The notes: generated by a model from the sequence alone, not told the origin. A DNA stretch of 64,000 nucleotides from Podospora bellae-mahoneyi (GCF_035222275.1 NC_085885.1:2232001-2296000); one strand, 5' to 3'. Shown: positions 33,418-44,406, counted from the first letter of the stretch. Made by a program: numbers and translations.

Positions 33418-35716
33418 TTTTACCAGAAACTCGATCACGACTATGCAGAAGTTAACCTGGCACTCAAAGCCCTTGAACGAAACGACATTTGTCGAGTGCA
33501 GCCTCTTCTCACCGTCTCCAAAGATCTTCCCTTCGAAGGTTTTTTAGCACGTATCCGACATGGGCAGAGGGGCTCCAGTGACGCAGATTCTGAATTGGAA
33601 GAGATCAGCGATTATGGCGACGACCCCAATGGTCCGAGCAAATTCGAGACTCACAAACCAATCCCCATCAGAGGTCTCGCTGAGCAGAGTGATGTAGGTG
33701 ACAAGCTGTACGATGTCGATGGTAATGAGGTTGTTGCCAACATCCCGGTTGAGGATGCCGAATTTGTGGATCCCGATCCATTTGCCGGCGCCAAATGTAC
33801 AGCTCGATACAGTCGTGGCTCTGAGGATTAGATAAGCTCCTCTGCCTTTGAAGAGATGGCTGAAGTTGATGCTAATACTCTTCTCGCACAGGCCCCTCTG
33901 GCAACTAACGAGTTCAAGGTTGCGGTATGACAACCTGCAAGCGTTATTCTCTGGTTGGGAATATTGTTGGGTGTTTATGCTGATGACGGTCTAGGCTGTT
34001 GTCATCGTCCCTCACGCGCCTCTTCCGCCATATTTTATTCGTCACAATGTCTGGAAACCGCTATGGGCCATGAATTATAGCACGCGATATTATGGTGACC
34101 ATGTGGCAAAACGTTTTTTGCGATTGTGCCTACGCCCAAACGCACCCGAGTCAGCCTTGGATTCACTTAAGCAGCTCTGGGAAAGGGGCCTTGAGGTTGT
34201 CTGGGAAAGGAAGAGGCCATCAACAGCAAGAGATATCCACCCGGGCGCTGGTGATGGATTTTGCGAAAGGCTCAGCATAGCTCAAAAAGGGTACATCATC
34301 TTGGAGAGAAGAGGATAACAATAACGCACCTTCTGTTGAGAGCAGTAAACCGAGCTGACATGGTGTTAGCCTTGATGTGTTTATCCACAAGCAGCCATCA
34401 ATTACCCACTAGCTGTGGACGGTCTCAACTCTTGCCCCTTTCAGCATCAAGACTTCCACCCAGACGAGACCACTGTTTGACTGGGCGCAACGAACGATCA
34501 TCGGTTTGTTAGAGTCTGGAAAGAGGGGGCAAGAATGGTCTCTTGATGAACTTCATCGCGCCCCTTTAGCCGATGTTGGCCTCTATTATGCACCCATTCG
34601 AGGCACTAATGACTTTGTACCTTACCCCCCCCGTCCGGGTGTCTTTAACCCCTGCTCGCAACTAATGCGCTCTCATGAAAGGGTTATCCCGCACTTCAAA
34701 ATCGAAGTGGATCCTGGGCCAATCCTGGAGGCCAAAAACAAACTGGTCAAGTTCTGGGAACATGTAAACCCTGTGACTGTGACTGGCCAGTTTCTACTCG
34801 AGTTTCTCTCTCGCCTCAGACAACACGGCAACAAAAGTCTCCACCCACCTCATGCCACGACTCGACTCTACCGAAGCATCGCAGCTTGGTTCCTCGCGTC
34901 GGGAAAGCTCAAGCACTTCGGCCAGTATTATCATTCGCGGGGCAGAACCACACCACAGGAGGCAGATGATCTCTTCGATTTCTTTCAGGTTCTCGACCGC
35001 GAATTTCCCTCTCTCGTCTCACCTTGTTCGTCGAGGAACTCTCCAAGGCAGACCTTAATACGGGTGCCAGCTCCGAAGCCCACCGCTTCACTTGGATTCC
35101 CCTCCCCAATCACCTACTACCTACCCTTTGCCGCCGCCAAAATGGCTTCTTCCAAAGAGAATCCAAGCCTGGAGCATCGGCTCTGGCCGGCAATCTACAA
35201 GACACGCATCTCGGCTTATGTAGCTGACTTCCTCGCTGAGTGACCTAGCCGGCGTTCTCTCAAACGAAAGGGTCTCAACCGCGTTTGCAAACTATGCGCC
35301 CGGTGAGAAAGTTTTTGGAGGACGAGAAGAAACAGGTGTCTAGTGTGAGGGTCTTGAGCAAGGACATGAGGGCGCATTTGCATGACAAGATTGATGATGT
35401 GGCGCTTGGGGAGGATCTACAGCATGTTACGAAGAAGCCGGAGAGGTTGGTGGTGGTGACGAAGACATTTAAGCTGGGTGACGGACATCTGAAGCGGTGG
35501 GTGAGGAAGGTGGAACAGGTCAGAGAGGTGATGAGGGGGTTTGATGCTCGGCTTCTTGAGGAGGTTGTTGGAGATGTTGATGTTTGGGGGGAGGTTGTTA
35601 CGGGAGGGTGGGAGGTTGTTATCCCAGGGGGGGGGATGGGCTACGGAGAGGGTGGCGAAAAGGAGGAGACTTTATTGATTTTGGGTTCCAGAGAGGAAGG
35701 CAGGTTTCTTGGATAG
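33418..35716 (+). pseudogene. Decayed gene, C-terminal part resembling fungal proteins that carry a 2OG-Fe(II) oxygenase domain
   Basis: A chain of coding-like segments in changing frames. The first, 33418-33831, contains HDYAEVNLALKALERNDICR and PFEGFLARIRHG and ends at an in-frame TAG, after which coding sense resumes (EEMAEVDANTLLAQAP). A GTATGA..TAG intron at about 33927-33993 leads to AVVIVPHAPLPPYFIRHNVW. A third segment, about 34400-35010, contains LAPLADVGLYYAP-like and LRQHGNKSLHPPHATTRLYR sequence, and the frame then shifts near 35020. The last part has a CKLC pair and a KxLVVVTKTFK run, as in the C-termini of fungal 2OG-Fe(II) oxygenase proteins. No oxygenase domain is visible. The family assignment is from memory and uncertain. 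Confidence 0.45.
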
Positions 35717-37846
35717 GTGGATATGAAGATGTTGTTGACTTTGAATTCAGGTCGATAGCTGCGCGTCCTTCCATCTTGTTCCGAAAACAACAAGCTGCAA
35801 GAACTCAAGTTTCCGGCACCAGTCCGTTCTCTTTCCAGCAGGCCCGCACTGGCTTTGCTCTGCGTGGGGCAGTTCGTGGCATTCATAGGGATTATGACCC
35901 CCGGGTTCATGATGGGAGGCATACATCTATACAGACTCGTGCCCCTAAAGGTCCGGTACTCCTTCTACATACCCCCTTAATTTACAAAATTCTACTACAG
36001 TTCAAGCGGCGCAGAGAGCCAGAACAAAATACCGCCCCCCCTTGGGTATATCATTCGGAGCTGTATGTCTGGTAGACCTCAAAGGCTTTCCTCCCAGAAC
36101 GACAAACGCGTGTGGACTACGGGGTTCTGGATTCATTTACGAGCCGAAGCACATATAAAGAAGATGTCCCTCTGGTTTGCAATGTGAGCTCTACGCTGGT
36201 AGAGCCGTAGAGATATTTTCGGGCTCTCTTTCAATGTCAATTTAGATCAGCGCTATAGCTAATGCGCCGTCTGTCACACGGCAAAGGCCAACCACCTGCA
36301 ACCACGACCAACAACACCGCCAATATCACCGTAAGGAGGGGTATCTGCAAGATGTGAGCCTCTCGTTGAAGTGAGGCAGGCAATCAAAGGCAAGGCGGGT
36401 ATCAAAGGATTACTATTGGCCCAGAGAGATATCAAAGGACTTGGCAGAGGCCTGAGGCACGAAGGCACGGACCAGTTGAACAGGGAGATAAATACGCGTT
36501 CAGGATCACTGTATTACTCTGAGATTTCCTTCATCAAGGACTTCGAGGCCATTGAAGATTATTACTGAAATTGAACTATTGGTTCCAAGCCCTGTATCAC
36601 AGCCCTTGTCACACCGTCAAGGCAAGTCAGAATACTATATAATGCTTCTATACCACGTGGCTATCATGAGTTGGAGATATCATTCGGGGAGAGTTGTGAT
36701 GCAAGTCATGAGGGGCATAATATGGTGCCTTGTACAGAACAGGAGGGTCGTTGTTACGCCCGTCTGATAAGTGGTAGTTCTATAAGATCGGTATGAAGAG
36801 CAAAAGGGCTTGGCAGGGTTTGGTAATAAAGAAGAATGTAATTTGTGCGATGTATTGTATAAAGACCTGCAATTTTAACGGACAGCTCTGGACCTCGCAG
36901 CGAAATATCAGGTGGTTGGCGGTGGCCGGAGATCTATTTGACTAGCGAGCATAGGAACTTGAACAGAGCCCTTCTTGTTTTGTGTGCAAAGTGGCCTTTT
37001 CCAAAGCGTTCCTCACTATGGATTTAGCGGAAGAACTAAGGGTCAAGGGATGGCTGAAAGAGCTTGTGCCATTGAAGCTACTGATGCTTACTCACCTTTG
37101 AACAAACGCAGAGATATCAACCATATTTAAAATCATCGCTTGCTTTCCCTCCCGCAACTGATACCCCTTTATCGAGGAACCTGGTCAAGAAACCGGCCTA
37201 TCACCCGTAGTATCCTCATCGCCATCTTTCGTTTCGATGTTCCTGGCACCACAGCCGCAAAGTCTCTGTATTCGATGTTATTCATCTTGAGATCTTCCTC
37301 ATGCTCTTGCAGCATGCGGTTCCGTGAGTCAAAACTCTCCGTTTGAAAATCCCTAAAGGCTAGAGACTCGAGCCTTTGTGTCTCCCAAAAGTCTAATGGG
37401 GGAGATTCTGATGCTGAGGCTGCTGATTTCCATGGCGAAGTCGATGTTTGAGTGGACTGAGGATTGCTGGCGGAGATGACACGCCGTATCGACTTGATGG
37501 CTGCTTTGCCGTCTGCCGACATTCTTGTTCTGGCTATCAGCATGTTAGACAAACCACCCATGCTTGGGCATAGGCTGGTGGCTGTGACACACCTTGTAGC
37601 ATTGAGATTATGTGTGCCTGATCGAGGACCGCTCGAGGTGATGCCAATGTCGGTGGTGGCTGATGGGTGGCCCTTTCCATCATCAAAAAAGCTTAAGTCG
37701 GCGCCCAGAGCAACGATGAGACTAAAACTTCTTCGTGGCGGGTGGGTGAAATGAGATTGTTGAATTCGAGTTTTGAATGTTGCTTGTGGCTTCAACCTTC
37801 AGCGTGCAGCTTACTTAGAGGCATGAATGCTGCTCTGTTGGATCCC
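35717..37846. other. Gene-poor interval
   Basis: 2.1 kb. One minus-strand frame, 37795-37169 (208 codons, start not fixed), includes LDFWETQRLESLAFRDFQ, which loosely resembles the segment preceding NACHT domains in fungal NLR proteins, but it lies on the downstream side of the P-loop fragment. It is treated as unassigned. Otherwise nothing was recognised. Confidence 0.35.
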
Positions 37847-38050
37847 TTACCATTGTTGATGAGAAATGCCCCTGGGCCTACCACGTTTAGATTCGTTCAG
37901 GAACCTCATGAGGGTAGATTTTCTACAACCAGCCCTCCCGCTGATCCAGTAGACTCTTCCGGGGGTGTTCCACCACTCCACGAAGTAGGCCCGAGTAACC
38001 GCGCCATCTTCAGAGCTCTCGTTGATTGTCCCCTCTTCCTCAGCTTTCAT
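37847..38050 (-). pseudogene. NACHT-type P-loop fragment of a fungal NLR-like protein
   Basis: A 67-codon minus-strand frame contains FVEWW, then RVYWISGRAGCRKSTLMRFL. The normal fungal form is close to YWISGKAGSGKSTLMK, so this is a P-loop with Cys-Arg in place of the usual Ser-Gly before the conserved Lys-Ser/Thr. The frame ends soon after, at ISHQQW. No Walker B, WD, ANK or TPR repeats follow, so this is a fragment. Such proteins act in non-self recognition in filamentous fungi. Confidence 0.55.
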
Positions 38051-38776
38051 TTTCAGTCCAGAATATAGCTAAACTTCAAAGAAGCACACATATCTTTCTG
38101 TAGCTGTTCTTTGGCTTTGGTGGCACCGGAGTTCAATCCCCTCCAGTTCGTGGATCTGATAGGGCTGAGTGCCAAGGCACTGTGGTTGCCCCTGAACAAC
38201 AAGGGATGGGATTGTTTTCCTTTTGCCGTTTTTGAGGAGGTTGGTGTCAGCGACCCGACATGGTCTAGGGTGCGTTTCAGTCGGCTTGGCGATGCAGACA
38301 GAGGCGGAAGAAGAGGTGGCCCAAGCTCGGGTTCAGCCTCAATTGGCTGCGGCGGTGGCCGATGGCGGACAGGGGAGAGGCCGGGGGAGCTGCATCAACC
38401 AAGAATTCGAGGTTGGCCATTGCGGGGTTTTAGAAGGTTGGAATCTGTAGCTATTCAGGGCCCATCCACTCGGTGACGCAATTCCCAGCCTTCTTTTGAG
38501 GGCAACAGAAGATTGTAGACGGTGGTTTTCTAGTTTTCTAGTTTTCTAGCTGCAAACCGAGAACGCGGTCTGGGTCATCAGCTGTGGGCTGGTGGACTCC
38601 CCATAAGCAGCTAAGGAGCAGAAGTGGCTCCTCGACCTGCACCTCGTCTGTGCAACCGCTGCGTCCCGTTTGCTGCTGCTCACATCATCAACGCCCTGCG
38701 CCGCGCTGCAGCAACATCCAAGGTCCAGCCAGCATCCTGCAGCCGCCCGTTTCCCTGCGAGCGCCGCCTCTCTGTT
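38051..38776. other. Intergenic, distal promoter of the RhoGEF gene
   Basis: No gene supported. A short tandem (TTTTCTAG)n is present at about 38525-38549. Confidence 0.4.
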
Positions 38777-38795
38777 TACATACATACATACATAC
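38777..38795 (+). repeat. (TACA)n microsatellite
   Basis: 19 bp of perfect TACA repeats in the probable 5' leader of the RhoGEF gene. Confidence 0.9.
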
Positions 38796-38847
38796 TTGTG
38801 CATTTGCGCCCGACACCACCCCACCACTCACCACTCACCCGACTTGC

Positions 38848-38868
38848 CCGACCGACCGACCGACCGAC
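38848..38868 (+). repeat. (CCGA)n microsatellite
   Basis: Five perfect CCGA units within a C-rich leader, about 160 bp before the RhoGEF ATG. Confidence 0.9.
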
Positions 38869-39029
38869 CCCAGCCTCCCCCGACCGACCTTGTCTATCTG
38901 TCTGTCCTCTCCACCGCCAATCTCAATCCATCTCCGGCCAAGAACGAACAGACTCGCTCGACGCTCCTTCACTCACTCCTCCCCTAGGCTGTCCTCAAAC
39001 CGCCATGATCGCGACCAATTGAAACCACC

Positions 39030-42000
39030 ATGGTTCGTGTCACCGAGGAGCTGGCGCTGTCGCCAGAACATGTCACTCTTTACTATGCCAGCGACCCCTT
39101 GATGGGCCACCTGCCAGTTCTTATCTTCCACGGTCCCTCGACGACAGCCAATTACACGCTCAACAGCTCGCGAATCCAGATACACATCTACAGCCCGGCC
39201 GGCTTCGTATCTTTTCCTCGTATCACTGTCTCACCCAACTCTCCTTTCTACAGCGTAGTCGCGCACTTGCCACGGGAATTTCAGGGAGATGAGGTCTGCC
39301 GAGGACTGGCCTTTGGGTTGTACAAGTATTTCAGCGAGTTGCCCGAGGCGGTGAAGACATATTTGAAGAATGCGTACTCGACACGCGCTCGTCGGCCAGG
39401 TTCGGCGCCGGCAATGTTTGGAGAACAGCACGCGGCAGATCTGGCCAAGGCTGCTGTCCAAGCAGAAAATACGACTGAGGTGGTGGATATTCTAGGAGAC
39501 GCGCTCCAGACGCAGCACATCGGCTGTGTGGATATGGACCTTGTTTTACCGCCTGGATCGATCGTGCCGCTAGGAAATGCCGACTTGGAAGAGGTACCAG
39601 AAGATGAAGACGATATTTTGGATCCGACGTTGAGACAATATGGCGGATACAACCAAATAGTCAAATTGTTCGGAGAGCCGGTGTTTTTGCCAACATCGAA
39701 GCTGCGGCGCGCACCATCACGACCAACCTCGTTGAACCGCAGCAAGTCGTTCTCCAAGAACCAAAAGGTGGAGCTGCGCATGAAGATGGGCGAATTGGTG
39801 GACACGGAGGAGCGTTATGTTCTCAAGCTTAACGAGCTGGTCAACAACATCGCGGTCGACTTTTACAAAAAGGCCAAGGAAAGGTCGGCGGGGAGCATCA
39901 GTCCTTCAGAGGAGGAGGTGGAGAGGCTGTTCCCCAAGTCAGCACAGGCTATTCTCGAGGTCAACTCGGCATTCATGGAAGAGCTCCGCCGAGTCATGGA
40001 CGAAAGTGAAGAGGAGGCCATGAAAGACATGGAGACACCATTTCCTCCGACGCGTCTCAACAGCCCAAACAAGGCCAAGGATCCAAGCGGTGCTCTGGCG
40101 ATGGCGAGATTATTTCTCGACTGGTTTCCAAAGTTCACCGAGTGCTACCAGGACTACATCCGAGCCAGTCAAAACTTCCCCAAGCTCCTCAACAATTTCC
40201 TCGACCAGCAGTCGAGTTTCCGGCAGAGGGTGGTGCAGACAGGTGAACAGACGATCCGGTCGCTGCTGATTGAACCGGTCCAGAGGCTTCCCCGGTATAA
40301 CTTGTTCATCGATCAGATCGTTGCTTGCCTTCCAATAACACACCCGGCGCTACAAGTTTTGCTGCGAGCAAGGGATATCATCACAAACATCTGCTCCATG
40401 GACGACCCATTACCAGACAAGCCACATGTCACGCATCGATTGCGCACAATGGTCGAGTGTTGGCCAGCAGACCTCGAGCCTCAAGGACGACTGATCCTGG
40501 CTGTCGACTTTGTGGAACTGGCTGCCCCCTACATCGATGACGATATTCCCGACAGACCAGGCATTCTGCTGCTATTTTCGGATTGTGTTGTCATTCTGCA
40601 GAAGAAGGGGGATTCTGAGAGGACAGCTCGGGACTTCTTGAAGGAGATCGACAAGCCGTCACCTGCAGGGTTGTTGGCAGCCATGACCAATGCTGCTGGC
40701 GGACAGGGCTCCTGGGAGTTTGCCTTTACTGGATGGCACAGCCTGGCCGATGTCCGCTTCACCGAGTCCATAGATGGGCGGCTGATTTGGATGACGTCGA
40801 CCCAGGAAATGAAGGGTGCCCACGCCGGCGAGTATTTCACCAGCAAGGCCATCACGACCAGGTGTTTTCTCCTTCGCGAGCACTACGAAGGCAAGGCCAA
40901 CAAGTGGACCGAGGACATTGTCAAGGCCAGAATCGAAGGAAGATTTTCGGAAAAGGAACGGGAGGACCCTGCATGGACCCTGCGTTCCGTCAAGATGCAG
41001 GATGCACAGTTCGGCCTGCATGCCGCAGTCTTTCAGGAGGGCGCGCATCAACTAATCGAGGGCCGCAGGGAGCCAGCGCCAATACGCGTCGTACTTGACA
41101 TCGAGAATGGCACCAAGGGAGCGCCTGTCGGCCATTACGGTGTGGAGATTGTGACCGAGGTCCGATGCGGCGACATGAAGAGGATATCGATGAACACCAT
41201 TGGCCTCAATGGCAAAAAGTTTACCGACGACATTGCTCTGGAGGACTTCCTACCGACTCTGTCCCGAAGAATTGTCCAGTTGCTGAGCTCGCAATTCAGT
41301 GTAGCCAACCCCAGGCTTGTCCCCGCATTGGTGTCATATTACACCAAGGTAATACGGGCCATCAACATGGCACCGAAGGTGGAGAAGGTCAGTTCGAGAT
41401 CATTCCTCTCGTCATCGCCGGTCAAGATGCTCTCCAGCTTCCTGTCTGGAAACAGCAGCGCGTCATCCAACGGTACCGACTCGACACCAGTCAATGGGTC
41501 GAAGCACAGAAGAACCAACTCTGCCAGGATGCGGTCCGAAAGAGAGAAGGAGCGGGAAAGGGAACGAGAAAGAGAACGTGACAGAGAACCTACTGTACTG
41601 AACTCGTCTGTATCATCCAGAGAGCAGGGCATTCCTCGTATCACTATGGAGGAGGAGCGGCCAGAAAACCCTCTTGTGCGCCTGGAGCAAACATTTACAG
41701 GATATGTGGCCAACATGCAGGCTCGGAAGGGCTACTTCATCGGCCGCACGTTGCTTAACAGATCAATGGCTGATGAGCTCGCTATCAACGACCTCTACAA
41801 CCGATTGATCGAATTTCCCTTTGACCTCGAAGCCGCCCAAGAGCTTGGCACCGAGGTGATCTTTTGCGCATTCGAAAAGTTTGTCCGCATCGCCTGGCGC
41901 GAGCAGATTGGGCCTATCATGACCATGCAGGCGCTTGAAGCTCTGCAGATCCGTGCCTCCAAGAAGGTTGTGGGGGATTTCGCAGATTTTGTTAGGTTTA

Positions 42001-43733
42001 TTTTCAGCGACATGGCCCCTCAAAACCGACGAGCATTCACCGCTTTGATCAAGCTTCTGGCTGATCTCTTGGACGGCTGCTCCAATGACGGTGACAGAGG
42101 CGCCTTGACGCTTGCTTTTGCCGAACTGTTGGTTGACGACGACACCGCACCAAACTATATCAACCTCCTCGATAGAATGGTGGAGGATGTCGATCGCATC
42201 TTTGAGGAGAACCACTTGAGTGTCACCATGCAGATGTTGATGAACAACAGATCTTTCGAGTCACTGCACGCAACCGGCCGGAGCCACAAGTCTCAGTCGG
42301 GGTCTGTGACATCCAACACGTCGTCGCTGCGCAGGAAGTTTGGTTTCGACACACTGCTGCGCCAAAACAGCAAGAATGATGAGCGGCCTTCGGTGTGGAG
42401 GACGTTGAGCAAGCACGCCAGCAAGGCCCCTGTGCCCGGTGAGAGTGCCAGTCTTGGCAAGAACAGCAGGTCAAAGTCCATTGACATGAGCCTGAACTTC
42501 CCTACTCAGGGCAGGCTCCGGAGGCCAGCATCTAGGGACAGGCCACCTATTGCCGGGGCATTCGATGACATTGAGCACCGGCCGGGTAGCTCTAACCGGT
42601 ATCTCGAGACCATTGGTGAACCGCACGACGAGCCGACCGAGACAAAACTGGTCAAAAAGAAGCGCCGTAGCTCGCTCTCGGACCTCAAAACTCTTATGGC
42701 TGCCGCCAACATCGATGATCCAGAAGAACAACTTATGCCTCTTCGTGTCACCAGGCAGCAGACCGCCGAAAAGTTCAATTCCACACCCCGTCCTCAGTCA
42801 ATGGTTTTTTCGAGAGTCTCCACCTCCCCCACCAAAGCCTCACCGTCCAGGATACCCATCAGTCCACAGCCACCATCCAGCAGCACAAGCACTTTCCGCT
42901 CATCCCGACAAAAGGAAAACGATCCCATTCTCCACCACGATATAAAAACCCCATCAGAAAAAGAAGGAGACGGGTCAGAGGAAGACTCAGGGAAGACGAG
43001 CTACGACAGAGCGCGTGCTAGAACCATCGCCATTTCGCAGATCCCTACCCTGAAGCCCAATTCGAGGATCCCAGGGGCGACAATTTTTCCTCCGCCGCTC
43101 GAGTCACCCGCCAATGTCAGACCCGGCATTGGGACGAGCAGCATTCCCCGCACGCCGAGCACACCAGGCCAAAGACTCCGTCTGCAATCCCCGCAGAAGC
43201 TCCGCGAGAGATTGCAAACAGAAAAGAAAGCCATCGACGAAGTCGACGCTTCGCTAAAGTCGGAACTCTCCCGCATAGAAGAGGACATGGCGCGCCTAGG
43301 GGGGTCGTCGCTGCCCCGCTCATCTACTCTTGACTTTCGAAAGTTGACGCTTGCGGTCAAGACTCTGGAGGAGAAGGTCCCTCTGGCGCTGATAGAATTG
43401 GAGCAGAGGAAGCAGCAGCTGGAGAAGGACTTGGAGGACACGCTGAGGGGTATGGAGATGAAGGTCAAGGCGATTGATCAGTTGTATAAGGAGGCGACGG
43501 CGGAGAATGAGCTGCTGTATGAAAAGTTTAATGGGGAGTTGGGGAAGATTGTAAAGGCGATCAAGGGGAAGGGGCAGGAGGGGAAGGAGGAGCTGGTGGG
43601 AAGATTGAGGGAGCAGGGGGAGGAGATGGGGAGGGTGAAGAGGGAGAATGCGAGGTTGAAGAGGGAGGTGGTTAGTTTGAGGGGAGTGTTGAAGGGGAGT
43701 GTGAGGGAGGGGCATCAGGGGGGGGATACTTAA
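39030..43733 (+). CDS. BUD3: Large RhoGEF with DH domain and RhoGAP-like segment, BUD3 type
   Basis: A single exon encodes 1567 residues. The N-terminal ~120 residues (VTLYYASDPLMGHLPVLIFH) match the conserved start of filamentous-fungal Bud3 as I recall it. A DH (RhoGEF) domain spans ~250-460: KMGELVDTEERYVLKLNELV, then IRSLLIEPVQRLPRYNLFID. A PH-like region follows to ~650. A segment around 880-1045, with FSDMAPQNRRAFTALIKLLA and LAFAELLVDD, resembles a RhoGAP fold, but no arginine finger was found. An RERERE run lies near residue 845. The C-terminal ~180 residues are coiled coil. In Neurospora and Aspergillus, Bud3 activates Rho4 at septation sites. That role is inferred. Confidence 0.83.
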   Translation: MVRVTEELALSPEHVTLYYASDPLMGHLPVLIFHGPSTTANYTLNSSRIQIHIYSPAGFVSFPRITVSPNSPFYSVVAHLPREFQGDEVCRGLAFGLYKYFSELPEAVKTYLKNAYSTRARRPGSAPAMFGEQHAADLAKAAVQAENTTEVVDILGDALQTQHIGCVDMDLVLPPGSIVPLGNADLEEVPEDEDDILDPTLRQYGGYNQIVKLFGEPVFLPTSKLRRAPSRPTSLNRSKSFSKNQKVELRMKMGELVDTEERYVLKLNELVNNIAVDFYKKAKERSAGSISPSEEEVERLFPKSAQAILEVNSAFMEELRRVMDESEEEAMKDMETPFPPTRLNSPNKAKDPSGALAMARLFLDWFPKFTECYQDYIRASQNFPKLLNNFLDQQSSFRQRVVQTGEQTIRSLLIEPVQRLPRYNLFIDQIVACLPITHPALQVLLRARDIITNICSMDDPLPDKPHVTHRLRTMVECWPADLEPQGRLILAVDFVELAAPYIDDDIPDRPGILLLFSDCVVILQKKGDSERTARDFLKEIDKPSPAGLLAAMTNAAGGQGSWEFAFTGWHSLADVRFTESIDGRLIWMTSTQEMKGAHAGEYFTSKAITTRCFLLREHYEGKANKWTEDIVKARIEGRFSEKEREDPAWTLRSVKMQDAQFGLHAAVFQEGAHQLIEGRREPAPIRVVLDIENGTKGAPVGHYGVEIVTEVRCGDMKRISMNTIGLNGKKFTDDIALEDFLPTLSRRIVQLLSSQFSVANPRLVPALVSYYTKVIRAINMAPKVEKVSSRSFLSSSPVKMLSSFLSGNSSASSNGTDSTPVNGSKHRRTNSARMRSEREKERERERERERDREPTVLNSSVSSREQGIPRITMEEERPENPLVRLEQTFTGYVANMQARKGYFIGRTLLNRSMADELAINDLYNRLIEFPFDLEAAQELGTEVIFCAFEKFVRIAWREQIGPIMTMQALEALQIRASKKVVGDFADFVRFIFSDMAPQNRRAFTALIKLLADLLDGCSNDGDRGALTLAFAELLVDDDTAPNYINLLDRMVEDVDRIFEENHLSVTMQMLMNNRSFESLHATGRSHKSQSGSVTSNTSSLRRKFGFDTLLRQNSKNDERPSVWRTLSKHASKAPVPGESASLGKNSRSKSIDMSLNFPTQGRLRRPASRDRPPIAGAFDDIEHRPGSSNRYLETIGEPHDEPTETKLVKKKRRSSLSDLKTLMAAANIDDPEEQLMPLRVTRQQTAEKFNSTPRPQSMVFSRVSTSPTKASPSRIPISPQPPSSSTSTFRSSRQKENDPILHHDIKTPSEKEGDGSEEDSGKTSYDRARARTIAISQIPTLKPNSRIPGATIFPPPLESPANVRPGIGTSSIPRTPSTPGQRLRLQSPQKLRERLQTEKKAIDEVDASLKSELSRIEEDMARLGGSSLPRSSTLDFRKLTLAVKTLEEKVPLALIELEQRKQQLEKDLEDTLRGMEMKVKAIDQLYKEATAENELLYEKFNGELGKIVKAIKGKGQEGKEELVGRLREQGEEMGRVKRENARLKREVVSLRGVLKGSVREGHQGGDT

Positions 43734-44099
43734 TGTGGGGCGGGTAATAATACATATGAAATGAGGAGAGGGCGGTTACAGGGGAGATGAAAAAATGGGG
43801 AGGGAAAGGGATAAACTTGTTGGGACATCACTTGCAAGGCGAGGCGTTGAGGGTGTTTGTTGTATTGGGATAGGATTTGTATTTTTTTTTATTTTTTTTT
43901 GTTGGAATTGTTGTAGGGATATAGGGTAGAGATTTGGCGAGGCCAGAGGGGGGATGGAATATGGACCATTAGTGTTTTGTTGTGTCTTTTGATCATGACT
44001 TGTGAACATGTAGGTGTGGTTTATTCACCATCACTGACTGACAATACCAGTGGGATGTTGCAAAGCGCACTATGGACCCCAATTCTGAACTTGACTAGT
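43734..44099. other. Intergenic, 3' flank of BUD3 and 5' flank of the 5S array
   Basis: 366 bp. T-rich block at 43881-43901. A TATGG motif at 44071 lies 29 bp before the first 5S copy, where Neurospora 5S genes carry a TATA-like element. Confidence 0.5.
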
Positions 44100-44219
44100 A
44101 CATACGACCATATCCAGCTGAAAATACGGCATCCCGTCCGCTCTGCCCGAGTCAAACAGCTGAAGGGCCGAACTAGTACTCAGATGGGTGACCACTGGGG
44201 AATCCTCGGTGTTGTATGT
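44100..44219 (+). rRNA. 5S ribosomal RNA, copy 1
   Basis: 120 bp. The ends ACATACGAC and GTTGTATGT pair fully, with G-U allowed, as helix I. Internal CATCCCGTCCGCTC and GGTGACCACTGGGGAATCC are the universal 5S loop B-C and helix IV-V/box C regions. CAGCTG recurs on both sides to form helix II-III. A T-rich terminator follows. It differs from copies 2 and 3 at two C-to-T positions in the GACCATATCC region and at one G-to-A (CAGATGGG). Confidence 0.93.
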
Positions 44220-44286
44220 ATTTTTCCTGTTTTTTTCCCTCAGTCTCATTGTCTACACATGAACCCATCCCCTGACCCAAACCGTC

Positions 44287-44406
44287 ACATACGACCACAC
44301 CCAGCTGAAAATACGGCATCCCGTCCGCTCTGCCCGAGTCAAACAGCTGAAGGGCCGAACTAGTACTCAGGTGGGTGACCACTGGGGAATCCTCGGTGTT
44401 GTATGT
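44287..44406 (+). rRNA. 5S ribosomal RNA, copy 2
   Basis: 120 bp, identical to copy 3 across the gene. It has the same closing helix and internal control region as copy 1, begins 187 bp after it and is followed by the T-rich spacer. Confidence 0.93.

Noticed and set aside
37169-37795. 208-codon frame as the N-terminal part of an NLR
   Set aside because: It lies on the wrong side of the P-loop fragment for a colinear protein and the resemblance is weak.
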